A stretch of 64,000 nt of DNA, taken from NCBI RefSeq assembly GCF_048537545.1, contig NZ_CP183218.1; one strand, 5' to 3'. Origin of the DNA: Chania fonticola_B (lineage in GTDB: Bacteria; Pseudomonadota; Gammaproteobacteria; Enterobacterales; Enterobacteriaceae). A program made the position numbers and the translations under genes. Of the stretch, positions 24,967 to 33,946 are shown piece by piece (position 1 is the stretch's first letter; each line of letters begins with the position of its first letter). The notes beneath the pieces were generated by a model. The model worked only from the letters and a program-made list of their open reading frames with translations, did not search any database and was not told where the DNA came from.

Positions 24967-26202
24967 TCACCACGCCGTGGTGAATTGCCGGTTTCCTTGC
25001 ATGCGAACAAACAGCATTCCACCAGCGAACATAGTCACAATCTGCGAGGCCACCAGCACGGAAAAGCCTGAAGAGACGGTGCCAAACGACATCATCACCA
25101 GCCCCATCAGCAAGGGAATAAATGCCGAAAAGATATTCCCCACGCCGTTGATCAGCCCGTAGGCAGAACCAACGCTTTCTGTTTTGGCATGGTGTTGGAT
25201 CAGGGTAGGAATTGCCGCACCTTGTGCCCCCCAACAAGCGTTGGCCGATAGCAGGAACACGGCCAGCCAACTACTTTGTGAGCTCAGCATCACGCCTAGC
25301 ATACAGATAGCCGTTGCTGCCCCGCCAAAGGCAAAAATCAATGGCATCTGCTGTGGCCGAACGCGATCCAGGATCACCCCGCCAAGATACTTGGAGAAGA
25401 TACTGATAATAAAGGGTAGCGATGCTAGCCAACCCATTTGCTTGATGGAAAAGCCACGCTCATTGGTCAGGTAAGCGGGCAGCCAGGAACTGGAACCCCA
25501 AAGATAACTGAGCGTTGCTATCTCAACCAGCATGATCCAGCCGAGCATGGGCGTTTTCCAAGCCAGAATGAAGGTATGGCAGACACGTTGCATCATGGAT
25601 TCACTGCTGCGCTGCACCACTCCGGTTGTTCTAGGATGGATAAACACACGCACCAAAAGCAAGCCGACCAGGAGATTGATTAACGCCAGAACGTGAAAAG
25701 AAAGGGCCCAACCGAGATGACTCATCAGGAAAGTCACCAGCGGAAAACCTATCACCAAACCTAAAGACACGCCTAATGCAGAGACCGCATTGGGCTTTCC
25801 CCGCTCATTGGCGGCGAAATGGTCACTGATGTACATGGTTTTCAGCGAGAAAAGTGGCCCTTCACTGACACCGAGGAAGGCCCGCACGACCAGTAAAATG
25901 ATGAACGATCCGACCAACGGAGAAGCCGCGGTAAAGAGCGCCCAGAGAACCACACTGAGGGTCAAGCCTTTACGATAACCGAATAGCGTTTCCAGAAACG
26001 GCGTCAACAACATGGCTGAAAGGCCATAACCTAGCAGAAAGGCGGTCATCAATGTGCCTTGATAGGCGCGATTGTCTACCAGGCCAAAGTGATTGAGAAA
26101 CTCGGGGTTAACCAACATGACGGAGATATTTACCCGGTCAGCATAGGCGATCACTATGAGGAGCAATGTCGCGATGACTCCCCACCAGCGTTGTTGTCTC
26201 AT
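24967..26202 (-). CDS. MFS transporter, anion:cation symporter type
   Basis: 411 residues with 12 transmembrane segments. The YADRVNISVML entry in helix 1, RAFLGVSEGPLFS, and ERGKPNAVSALG fit the ACS family (sugar acids, dicarboxylates, ureidoglycine-type substrates). The start ATG at 26202 has AAGGAG eight bases upstream; an upstream TTG in the same frame is less likely. It follows the Ldh-family reductase at 193 bases, with a small hairpin between (CATCG/CGATG near 26372-26386), so it may be a separate unit at the edge of the hydroxyproline cluster. The substrate could be an imino acid or hydroxy acid; not shown. Confidence 0.82.
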   Translation of the reverse strand: MRQQRWWGVIATLLLIVIAYADRVNISVMLVNPEFLNHFGLVDNRAYQGTLMTAFLLGYGLSAMLLTPFLETLFGYRKGLTLSVVLWALFTAASPLVGSFIILLVVRAFLGVSEGPLFSLKTMYISDHFAANERGKPNAVSALGVSLGLVIGFPLVTFLMSHLGWALSFHVLALINLLVGLLLVRVFIHPRTTGVVQRSSESMMQRVCHTFILAWKTPMLGWIMLVEIATLSYLWGSSSWLPAYLTNERGFSIKQMGWLASLPFIISIFSKYLGGVILDRVRPQQMPLIFAFGGAATAICMLGVMLSSQSSWLAVFLLSANACWGAQGAAIPTLIQHHAKTESVGSAYGLINGVGNIFSAFIPLLMGLVMMSFGTVSSGFSVLVASQIVTMFAGGMLFVRMQGNRQFTTAW

Positions 26203-26395
26203 GCCCTGCTCCTTGAAGAAATGTGTCAACTAAATATCCGGTAACGCCGCTTGCTCGTTAACCGTCCCCACAATTTACCGCCGAATTGATTGTTTCAACA
26301 TTGTTAACATATTGTTGTGCGTATATCTACACTACAGCGGCAAGAGAGGAATGGGAACACATCGGCCCATCGGTAAACGATGAGCCTGCTAGGGA

Positions 26396-27409
26396 TTACT
26401 GACACAACGCCACAATCTCTTGATATAACGTCAGCGGTAATGTCACACCGAACTGCTCACTGTGCTGACGCGCCTTAAAACGCCGCTCTCCAGGAATACG
26501 GGATCCTTGCTCTGCCATATCATTAAAAAGCCCTTCCGCTCTGGCGAAATGCTCTTCCTTCTCCGCCCCCAGAAAACGCTCAGGATCCATGGCAATGATC
26601 AGCTCTCCGCCATAAGGTGAAGAGCCTGTTGATTGGTCGTAAGCTAACGATTCTTTACTGGTCATATCACCAATCAACGGTCCGGCAATCAGCTCCACCA
26701 TCGCTGCCAATGCTGAGCCCTTATGGCCACCAAACGTCAACATTGCGCCTTGCAGTACGCTGGCGGCATCGGTAGACGGTTTACCGTGACTATCGATTCC
26801 CCAACCTTCTGGCAGCGGTTTATTCGCTCGGCGATGCAGCTCAATCTCACCGCGTGCAGCTGCGCTGGTCGCCATATCAAACACAAACGGGGCTTGTCCC
26901 TGGCGTGGCCAACCAAAGGCGATCGGGTTGGTACCAAACAAGGGCTGGCTCCCCCCGGCGGGCGTTACCCAAGCATGGCTTGGGGTGCAAGCCAACGCTA
27001 CTAATCCCTGTTCGGTAAGCGGCTCGATATCCGCCCACAGCGCAGAGAAGTGGACGCAATGATTGATCGCCAATGCGGCAATACCACAGTGACGAACTTT
27101 GGTGATAAAGGCAGGCAGCGCCGCTTGATAGGCCACCAACGAGAACGCACCCTGCGCGTCTACGCGTAAAATCGCCGGAGCGCTGTCGGTGAACGTCGGT
27201 TCGGCATCAGCCATCACTTTGCCGGCATGCAGCGACCGGACACAGCCCAGTACACGATACAAACCATGGGAATGGCAGCCATCGCGTTCACAGGCGGTGA
27301 CGTTCTTTGCCACCGCATCGGCATGCTTGGTGCTGAAACCATTACTGTGCAAGGCTCGATACGCCAGTTGATAGGCCTCTGACAACGTAAGATTGACGGT
27401 GTTGGTCAT
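26396..27409 (-). CDS. Ldh-family delta-1-pyrroline-2-carboxylate reductase-like enzyme
   Basis: 337 residues of the malate/L-lactate dehydrogenase (Ldh2) family. AERDGCHSHG-type start (CERDGCHSHGLYR, about 40-52), GTNPIAFGWPR and GGHKGSALAAMVELIAG are the NAD(P)-binding and substrate signatures. In hydroxyproline and D-proline contexts such enzymes (DpkA-like) reduce delta-1-pyrroline-2-carboxylate to L-proline. ATG 27409 has AGGAGG upstream; longer versions would overlap the permease gene. It follows the permease (stop 27430) closely. A sulfolactate or ureidoglycolate dehydrogenase is the alternative. Confidence 0.78.
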   Translation of the reverse strand: MTNTVNLTLSEAYQLAYRALHSNGFSTKHADAVAKNVTACERDGCHSHGLYRVLGCVRSLHAGKVMADAEPTFTDSAPAILRVDAQGAFSLVAYQAALPAFITKVRHCGIAALAINHCVHFSALWADIEPLTEQGLVALACTPSHAWVTPAGGSQPLFGTNPIAFGWPRQGQAPFVFDMATSAAARGEIELHRRANKPLPEGWGIDSHGKPSTDAASVLQGAMLTFGGHKGSALAAMVELIAGPLIGDMTSKESLAYDQSTGSSPYGGELIIAMDPERFLGAEKEEHFARAEGLFNDMAEQGSRIPGERRFKARQHSEQFGVTLPLTLYQEIVALCQ

Positions 27410-27429
27410 TGTTGTTTCCTCCTTTAGCA

Positions 27430-28995
27430 TTACTCTTCCTCGTCCCCGACAAAATTTGCCTGAGGTAAACAGGTGTAAGCTCCCCAGTAATAAATCAGCA
27501 GCGCGATGGCCGCTACCAGCAGGGTGTCCCATGGGTGGCCAATAGCATTGATGCCGCCAAAACTGCCGAGATAGGAAGCCACGATGATCAAGGCGTAGAA
27601 AGCGATCAGCCACAGCGAGGACCAAATCTGCTGCTTCAGGCTGACGGCGTGAGTCGGCACTTTGTTTTTAAACAGAATATAGACAAAGAACATCAGAATT
27701 TGCAGGCCAAGCAGCCAGGAGACGGTGTTCCAGCCTGACCAGTAAACGATCAATGCCGAAATGATGAATGACACCGGCCCTAACACGCTAAATCCCCAGA
27801 CAAAGAACGGCCGCGGCAAATTCGGTGCATTGCGGCGTAGCCCGGCGGCGGTAACCGGGGCAATGGCATAGCTAAGTACCAGTGCGGCGGAGACCACTCC
27901 GATCAGCTTTTCCCAGGAAGGGAACGGCAACGTCCAGAAGATAGCCAGCCCGAAAGTCAGCCAAAGTGCAGGACGCGGGATCCCCGACTCACTATCGACG
28001 CGGGTAAAAATTTTGAAGAAAGTCCCTGCCCGCGCCCAACCATACACAACTCGCGGCGTGGCATTCATATAGATATTGCCCGTGCCGCTCGGTGAAACGA
28101 TCGCGTCACTCACCACCAGAAAAGCCAACCACCCCATCCCCAGCGTAACGGCAATATCGCGGTACGGCAGCGAAAAGTGCTTGCTGATATCCTGCCAGCC
28201 ACCGCTCAGCATTTCGCTTGGAATACTGCCGAGGAAAGCCAGTTGCAGCAGCACATAGATAATGGTGGAAAGCACCACCGACAGGATCAGCGCGATCGGG
28301 ATGGTACGCTGCGGCTTTTGGACTTCGCTGGCCACCGAAATAATTGGCGTCAGCCCCAGATAGGCGAAGATGATCCCACCGGCGGAAATCGCCGCTTCCA
28401 CCCCGGCGGAACCAAAGGGCGCAAAGCCTTGGCTGTGCAGGTTTTCAGGCTTGAAGAAGGTGAACAGTACCACGATCACCAGCACCGGCACGATGAACTT
28501 GAGTATGCTGATCAGGTTGTTGGATTTGGCAAACGTCTTCACGCTGTAGTAATTCAGCGTAAAGAACAGACACAGCAAGATAAATTGCGTCAGCCAACCG
28601 ATCAACGTGGGATCGCCCGAGCCTGGCTGGCTGAGCGCTGGGAACCAGGCTGCTGCATATTGTCGGGCGGCGACGACTTCAATAGAGATCAGGCTGGAGA
28701 AAGCAATCAGTGTGATGAACCCCAACAGATAACCCATCAGCTCCCCGTGGGAAAACACCGGGTAACGAATGATGCCACCGGCACGGGGAAGCGCGGCACC
28801 CAGCTCGCAATAAACAATGCCCAGCAGCAGTACAGCGAGCCCGCCGATCAGCCACGAATAGATCCCCGCAGGGCCCGCGATGGCAGCAACATGGCTGGCG
28901 GCGAACAGCCAGCCGGAACCAAAAATCGCGCCCAGGCCGATAAACGTCAGATCGGTTAACGTCAGCTGCTTTTTAAATTTTCCCTGTATGGTCAT
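27430..28995 (-). CDS. APC-family amino-acid permease
   Basis: 521 residues, about 12-14 transmembrane segments. FIGLGAIFGSGWLFA is the substrate-binding break of helix 1 in the amino acid-polyamine-organocation superfamily. ASEVQKPQRTIPIAL and SPSGTGNIYMNATPRVVYGWA match the aspartate:proton symporter-like subgroup. Its position, 16 bases from the semialdehyde dehydrogenase stop and just before the Ldh-family gene, makes it the likely importer of hydroxyproline (or proline) for the cluster. Confidence 0.85.
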   Translation of the reverse strand: MTIQGKFKKQLTLTDLTFIGLGAIFGSGWLFAASHVAAIAGPAGIYSWLIGGLAVLLLGIVYCELGAALPRAGGIIRYPVFSHGELMGYLLGFITLIAFSSLISIEVVAARQYAAAWFPALSQPGSGDPTLIGWLTQFILLCLFFTLNYYSVKTFAKSNNLISILKFIVPVLVIVVLFTFFKPENLHSQGFAPFGSAGVEAAISAGGIIFAYLGLTPIISVASEVQKPQRTIPIALILSVVLSTIIYVLLQLAFLGSIPSEMLSGGWQDISKHFSLPYRDIAVTLGMGWLAFLVVSDAIVSPSGTGNIYMNATPRVVYGWARAGTFFKIFTRVDSESGIPRPALWLTFGLAIFWTLPFPSWEKLIGVVSAALVLSYAIAPVTAAGLRRNAPNLPRPFFVWGFSVLGPVSFIISALIVYWSGWNTVSWLLGLQILMFFVYILFKNKVPTHAVSLKQQIWSSLWLIAFYALIIVASYLGSFGGINAIGHPWDTLLVAAIALLIYYWGAYTCLPQANFVGDEEE

Positions 28996-29011
28996 AGCAT
29001 TACCTTTCGAA

Positions 29012-30631
29012 TTATTTCATTTCCGCAGGTGAATGGAGGGCTGCGCGGGTGTATTCACCGTTGACCAGGCGCAACAGGTTCAGAGGATTGCTGTCTTGCA
29101 GCGCGGGGGGCAATAACGCTGCCGGGTAGTTTTGCAGGCAGACCGGGCGCAAAAACCGCTCGATAGCCAGCGTACCAACCGATGTGCCACGGGGATCGCT
29201 GGTCGCCGGATACGGGCCGCCGTGCACCATGGCTTCGCAGACTTCCACGCCGGTCGGATAACCGTTAAACAGGACACGCCCCGCTTTGTGGATTAGTAAT
29301 TGTGCCAATTCACTCGCCTCACCAAGATCTTCCTGTTCAGCCAGTAGCGTGGCGGTGAGTTGCCCTTGCAGGCTTTCCAGTGCGGCAAGCAGTTGCGCCC
29401 GGTCCGCGACTTCAACCACGATCGCCACGGGGCCAAAGACTTCTTCCTGCAACAGCGGATCGGCGTTAAGTAACAAACAACTGTCGGCCTGATAGAGCTG
29501 GGCTACCGCCAGATGGGGGTGTTCTGCCCTGCTTCCGGCCAGATGCCGTAGCTGAGGATGTTGATCCCATCTCTGCAAGCCACCCAGATAATGATCCCGC
29601 GTACCGGCATTCAGCATGGTTTGTGGCGGGCAAGCATTAACCTGTGCTTGTAAATCGGCGATCAGCTGGCTGAAGGCGGGGCTGCGCTGGCCGATAATCA
29701 GCCCCGGCTTGGTGCAGAATTGACCGCAACCGAGCGTGAAAGAGGCAACCAACTCTTGCGCAATTTTTTCACCACGCTGAGCCAATGCCTGTGGCAAGAC
29801 CACCACCGGGTTGATGCTCGACATTTCGGCAAACACCGGGATGGGGTGTGGACGTTGCATCGCCAAATCAAATAATGCCCGGCCACCTTGCAACGAGCCG
29901 GTGAACCCTACCGCCTGGATCGCAGGATGTTGCACCAAATCGGCACCGATGCTGCTGCCGAACACCATATTGAAGACACCGGCAGGCATCTGCTGTTTTT
30001 GCACCGCACGTTCAATAGCCTGCGCGGTCAATTCCGCCGTGATCATATGGCCACTATGTGCCTTGAACACCACCGGGCAACCGGCGGCCAGCGCGGCAGC
30101 GGTATCACCCCCGGCGGTCGAGAACGCCAGCGGGAAATTACTGGCACCAAACACCGCCACAGGACCGATGGCGACGCGATACTGGCGTAAATCAGGCCTT
30201 GGCAGCGGTGTACGCTCTGGTAATGCGCAATCAATTCTCGCCCCGTGCACGCGGCCGCTGCGTAGCAGTTCGGCAAACAGTCGCATCTGCCCGCTGGTTC
30301 TAGCGCGCTCACCAATCAGACGAGGGATAGGCAGCGCGGTCTCTTGTGTGGCAAAGGCAAAAAACTCCTCCCCTAACGCGTCCAATTCATCGGCTATGGC
30401 GGCGAAAAAATCCGCTCGCTGCTCGGCGCTGGTTTGGCTATAGGCGCTAAAGGCTCGGGCAGCGGCCTGCGCTGCGGCATCAACCTCTGCAATGCTGGCC
30501 TGATGGAAGCGATAACCTGTTGGCTGATTATTATCGGCCCGCAGGCTGATGAGTTCGGCGTTACCGCTAGCTATCCGCTGCCCGCCAATAAACTGTTTGC
30601 CGCTAAGGGCGTATGTGTTGTGAGTTGGCAT
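29012..30631 (-). CDS. Alpha-ketoglutarate-semialdehyde dehydrogenase
   Basis: 539-residue aldehyde dehydrogenase. Asn165 (FGASNFPLAFS), Glu269 (FAEMSSINP) and the nucleophile Cys306 (GCGQFCTKPG) are all present. The long form with AGGDTAAALAAGCPVVFKAHSGH is typical of NADP+-type KGSADH, which oxidises 2,5-dioxopentanoate to 2-oxoglutarate. It is the last step of hydroxyproline, glucarate and arabinose routes; the neighbours fix it to hydroxyproline. It follows the deaminase gene at 60 bases with an intergenic hairpin. Confidence 0.9.
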   Translation of the reverse strand: MPTHNTYALSGKQFIGGQRIASGNAELISLRADNNQPTGYRFHQASIAEVDAAAQAAARAFSAYSQTSAEQRADFFAAIADELDALGEEFFAFATQETALPIPRLIGERARTSGQMRLFAELLRSGRVHGARIDCALPERTPLPRPDLRQYRVAIGPVAVFGASNFPLAFSTAGGDTAAALAAGCPVVFKAHSGHMITAELTAQAIERAVQKQQMPAGVFNMVFGSSIGADLVQHPAIQAVGFTGSLQGGRALFDLAMQRPHPIPVFAEMSSINPVVVLPQALAQRGEKIAQELVASFTLGCGQFCTKPGLIIGQRSPAFSQLIADLQAQVNACPPQTMLNAGTRDHYLGGLQRWDQHPQLRHLAGSRAEHPHLAVAQLYQADSCLLLNADPLLQEEVFGPVAIVVEVADRAQLLAALESLQGQLTATLLAEQEDLGEASELAQLLIHKAGRVLFNGYPTGVEVCEAMVHGGPYPATSDPRGTSVGTLAIERFLRPVCLQNYPAALLPPALQDSNPLNLLRLVNGEYTRAALHSPAEMK

Positions 30632-30660
30632 TGGTTTCCCCTGTTCGATTACCTGTTATT

Positions 30661-30679
30661 GCCCGGCTAAATGCCGGGC
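30661..30679. terminator. Intercistronic hairpin
   Basis: GCCCGGC and GCCGGGC form a 7-bp stem with a 5-base loop between the deaminase and dehydrogenase genes. With no U-tract it is more likely an mRNA-processing or attenuation hairpin than a full stop. Confidence 0.6.
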
Positions 30680-30691
30680 CTCCATGAGAGA

Positions 30692-31612
30692 TCACAGGCC
30701 GACATCTGGCAGCGTCGGACGGTTGGCCAGAGCGGTTTTGATAATCGTCGTCACCTCTTGCAGCGTTTCTCCCTGCAGTGCCAAACGCGGTGGGCGGGTC
30801 ACCGCGCTGCCACGGCCAACCAGTTCTTCACAGAGCTTGATGCACTGCACCAGGTCTGGGCGGGCATCCAGATGCAGCAACGGCATAAACCAGCTATACA
30901 GGGCCAGTGCTTCTTCGAAACGCTTTTGCTTCGCCAGCCGGAACAAGGTTTCCCCTTCGCGTGGGAATGCGTTGGACATGCCGGATATCCACCCTTCTGC
31001 TCCTACGGCGAGGCTTTCCAGGACCACGTCGTCCAACCCGGCGAACAACACGAAACGATCGCCAACCGCATTGCGTAAATCGATAAAGCGGCGGGTATCG
31101 CCAGAAGAGTCTTTGAAACAGACGATGTTGTCGCAGTCGACTAACGTGGTGAGAATGTCAGGTGTGACATCGTTTTTATAAATCGGCGGGTTGTTGTAGA
31201 CCATGATCGGCAGATCGGTGGCGGTGGCCACGCTGCGGAAGTGTGCTGCAGTTTCGTGCGGTTTGGATGAATAAACCAGCGCAGGCATCACCATCACGCC
31301 GTCGATACCGGCTTTTTCCGCTTCGCGCGCCATATTCTGTGCAAAGGCGGTGGTGAATTCGGCAATCCCGGCGATCACCGGTATTTTGCCTTGTGCGGCG
31401 TCTTTCGCCACCTCGATCACCGCCAGTTTCTCCTGCATCGTCAGCGAGGTGTTTTCACCCACGGTGCCGCAAACCACCAGTCCAGAGACACCGTCTTTGA
31501 CCAGGTTTTTGATCACCGCATGGGTAGCATCAAGATCCAGAGAAAAATCGCTGCGAAATTGCGTACTGACTGCCGGAAATACCCCACTCCAGTTAATCGC
31601 TTTATTGCTCAT
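30692..31612 (-). CDS. Delta-1-pyrroline-4-hydroxy-2-carboxylate deaminase (DapA family)
   Basis: 306-residue Schiff-base aldolase fold. Lys167 (VCFKDSSGD) forms the imine, Tyr139 (MVYNNPP) is the general acid/base, and GTVGENTSLT (49-58) is the carboxylate-binding loop. In this gene setting it is the deaminase that turns pyrroline-4-hydroxy-2-carboxylate into alpha-ketoglutarate semialdehyde and ammonia, rather than dihydrodipicolinate synthase. It is the first gene of the minus-strand half of the hydroxyproline cluster. Confidence 0.87.
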   Translation of the reverse strand: MSNKAINWSGVFPAVSTQFRSDFSLDLDATHAVIKNLVKDGVSGLVVCGTVGENTSLTMQEKLAVIEVAKDAAQGKIPVIAGIAEFTTAFAQNMAREAEKAGIDGVMVMPALVYSSKPHETAAHFRSVATATDLPIMVYNNPPIYKNDVTPDILTTLVDCDNIVCFKDSSGDTRRFIDLRNAVGDRFVLFAGLDDVVLESLAVGAEGWISGMSNAFPREGETLFRLAKQKRFEEALALYSWFMPLLHLDARPDLVQCIKLCEELVGRGSAVTRPPRLALQGETLQEVTTIIKTALANRPTLPDVGL

Positions 31613-31808
31613 CGTGTTGGTCCCTTTTGCTTGAAATGTTAATTGCCGGTTAATTTTTGGTGAAATTCAATAACAGATTGACCGGTATTCTCGGCAGCGG
31701 CTTGACGGTTTTCACCGAATGCGAGGACGAAATTGGCATAATGAGGGGGAATTGCGCGCAGCGGAGCCTGTGACGCAGTTGCATCATAAAATTCATAATT
31801 TCAGCTAA

Positions 31809-32654
31809 TTAGGGAACTAATGTGGCCCGAAAATCGCGGGGGCTAGCACCGGTCATGGCCTTGAACTGGCGGCTGAAAGCGCTGTGATCGGTATAACCGC
31901 ATTGCAATGCGATCTCGGTAATTGGCATATCGCCGGCCAGCAGTTCTGTGGCTTTCTCTAACCGGACTTTGTGGATCATCTGGCGAGGTGTCAGGTGGAA
32001 AATACGTTTACAGTAGCGCTCGATTTGCGCCACGGAAAGGCCGGTCAGCGCCCTCAACTCTTCCATCGCGATCGGCCTGCCGTAATGCTGGCGGATATAA
32101 ACATCCAGCGCCGCCAATCGCTGATAGGCCGGGTGGTTAGCCTTCGCCTCCTGCAAATCATGTGAGATCCCAGCCATGCCGATAATCTTGCCCTGCTGGT
32201 CATACAGCGCCAGCTTTTGCGTCAGGCACCAGCCCGTTTCGCGGCCGCTGTATAGGTGCATTTCAAGCTGATCCTGGATCTGTACCCCTTGGTGTAACAC
32301 CCGCAGATCTTGCTCGGTATAACCTGAACCCAACTGGGTTGGGAAAACGTCTGCCGAGGTTTTACCCAACAGCGGCGTCACCGTTTTAAAACCACAGCGT
32401 TTGGCCAAGGTGAGATTGGCCAGCAGATAGCGGGCCTGCGCATCCTTGATAAAAAACACCACATTGGGAATGGCATTAAGCAGCGGCGCAATCAATGCCA
32501 GCGAGTTCAATACGCTATGTAACGAATGGGGACGCTGTTGCACCAACCCATCACAGAACTGAGTGAGGTGTTCGACAGCAAAGCACTCTTGTGGTTGCTG
32601 CTCAGCAATGCAGGGAGTGAGCAGAGGAGCCTGAAAGCTTGAGGTTAATCGCAT
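31809..32654 (-). CDS. PAS-AraC-family regulator of the hydroxyproline genes
   Basis: 281 residues: an N-terminal PAS-like domain (about 60-160; NVVFFIKDAQARYLLAN, then GWCLTQKLALYDQQGKIIGM) and a C-terminal AraC double helix-turn-helix (GRPIAMEELRALTGLSVAQIERY and MPITEIALQCGYTDHSAFSRQF). It lies between the two divergent halves of the catabolic cluster, about 200 bases from the deaminase start and 340 from the epimerase start. It is therefore the obvious activator, presumably sensing hydroxyproline or an intermediate through the PAS pocket. Confidence 0.85.
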   Translation of the reverse strand: MRLTSSFQAPLLTPCIAEQQPQECFAVEHLTQFCDGLVQQRPHSLHSVLNSLALIAPLLNAIPNVVFFIKDAQARYLLANLTLAKRCGFKTVTPLLGKTSADVFPTQLGSGYTEQDLRVLHQGVQIQDQLEMHLYSGRETGWCLTQKLALYDQQGKIIGMAGISHDLQEAKANHPAYQRLAALDVYIRQHYGRPIAMEELRALTGLSVAQIERYCKRIFHLTPRQMIHKVRLEKATELLAGDMPITEIALQCGYTDHSAFSRQFKAMTGASPRDFRATLVP

Positions 32655-32995
32655 AGCAATACCCTTTTCAGCAAGTGGCCATAATTGGCTGTTTTTAACT
32701 CACCTGGATCAGTATTAACTTTTCTGTAACTTATCAAGCGCGTTGTTTCCAATATGCGGATCACCGCAAACTTTTGGCAGATTTCAGGCTAACGAATCAA
32801 ATTCTGGCGCTGAAAAATAATTAATATTCTGATAAATAAATACTTTTTATTATCCCCTGAATGATGGGGGCGCTCAGGCAATTTAGCACTGTGCTGATTT
32901 CGGCATGGCCTTTGCCGAAACAGGTCAAGCCGCAAGGGTAGCTTTCGGTCAGTCTTAGGTGGTTAGTAACAATTAATTAACCTTGAGAGGCTCCG
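32655..32995. promoter_or_regulatory. Control region of the epimerase operon
   Basis: 341 bases between the AraC-type gene and the epimerase. It contains the dyad AGCACTGTGCT (32885-32895), a hairpin at 32898-32920, and GAGAGG just before the epimerase ATG. AraC sites are expected but direct repeats are not obvious by eye. Confidence 0.45.
32898..32920. promoter_or_regulatory. Dyad TTTCGGC / GCCGAAA
   Basis: Perfect 7-bp arms with a nine-base spacer, 76 bases before the epimerase start. It is either an operator or a leader hairpin. Confidence 0.45.
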
Positions 32996-33946
32996 ATGAT
33001 ACCTGCATCCCCCTTCATCACCTTACGAGCGATCGATTCCCATACCGGCGGTGAACCCACCCGGCTGATTATCGACGGTTTTCCCGACCTGGGCAGTGGC
33101 AGCATGGCCGAACGAAAGGCGCTTTTCGCGCAACGCTATGATGACTGGCGCAGCGCCATCATTCTGGAACCCCGGGGCAACGATGTCTTGGTGGGAGCGT
33201 TACTGTGCTCGCCCTGCTCACCGCAAGCCGCGGCCGGGGTGATATTTTTCAATAATGCCGGATATCTGGGCATGTGCGGCCACGGCACGATTGGATTAAT
33301 CACTTCCCTGGCTTACCTGGGGCGCATTAGCGCTGGCGAACATCTGATCGAAACCCCTGTTGGGACGGTGAACGCCACGCTACACGCCGATGGCAGCGTA
33401 ACCATTGAGAATGTCCCCGCCTATCGTTACCGCCAGCAGGTAGCCGTGACCGTTGACGGCTATGGCGAGGTAACCGGCGATATCGCCTGGGGGGGCAACT
33501 GGTTCTTTCTCATCAGCGATCATCATTTGGCGATCGACACCCACAATCTGGAAGTGCTAACGGCCTTTAGCTGGGCGGTACGGCAGGCGCTCGAAAACGC
33601 GGGGATCTACGGTGAAGACGGAGGGATCATCGATCATATTGAGCTTTTTTCCGCCGATGAACGTGCCGATAGCCGCAATTTCGTGTTGTGCCCAGGCAAG
33701 GCCTACGATCGCTCGCCGTGCGGCACCGGGACCAGCGCCAAACTCGCCTGCCTGGCGGCAGACGGTAAATTACAGCCAGGTGAAGTATGGCGGCAGGCCA
33801 GCGTGATCGGCAGTGAATTCAGCGGATATTACCAGCCTGGTGAAGGCAACCGCGTGACGCCGTTTATTCGCGGGGAGGCTTTTATCTGCGCCGATAGCCA
33901 ACTGTTGCTGGATGAGCGTGACGCTTTCGCCTGGGGGATACGTTAA
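32996..33946 (+). CDS. 4-hydroxyproline 2-epimerase
   Basis: 316-residue proline racemase superfamily enzyme. It keeps both catalytic cysteines: Cys94 (MCGHGT) and Cys242 (SPCGTGTSA). This marks an epimerase or racemase and excludes trans-3-hydroxyproline dehydratase, where the second is Thr. DSHTGGEPTR (14-23) is the usual N-terminal signature. It converts trans-4-hydroxy-L-proline to cis-4-hydroxy-D-proline, and the following genes encode the D-hydroxyproline dehydrogenase. The stop overlaps the next start by one base (TAATG). Confidence 0.92.
   Translation: MIPASPFITLRAIDSHTGGEPTRLIIDGFPDLGSGSMAERKALFAQRYDDWRSAIILEPRGNDVLVGALLCSPCSPQAAAGVIFFNNAGYLGMCGHGTIGLITSLAYLGRISAGEHLIETPVGTVNATLHADGSVTIENVPAYRYRQQVAVTVDGYGEVTGDIAWGGNWFFLISDHHLAIDTHNLEVLTAFSWAVRQALENAGIYGEDGGIIDHIELFSADERADSRNFVLCPGKAYDRSPCGTGTSAKLACLAADGKLQPGEVWRQASVIGSEFSGYYQPGEGNRVTPFIRGEAFICADSQLLLDERDAFAWGIR

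Noticed and set aside
28177..28959. Long plus-strand frame opposite the APC permease
   Set aside because: Antisense to a clear transporter gene; composition is an artefact of the opposite strand.
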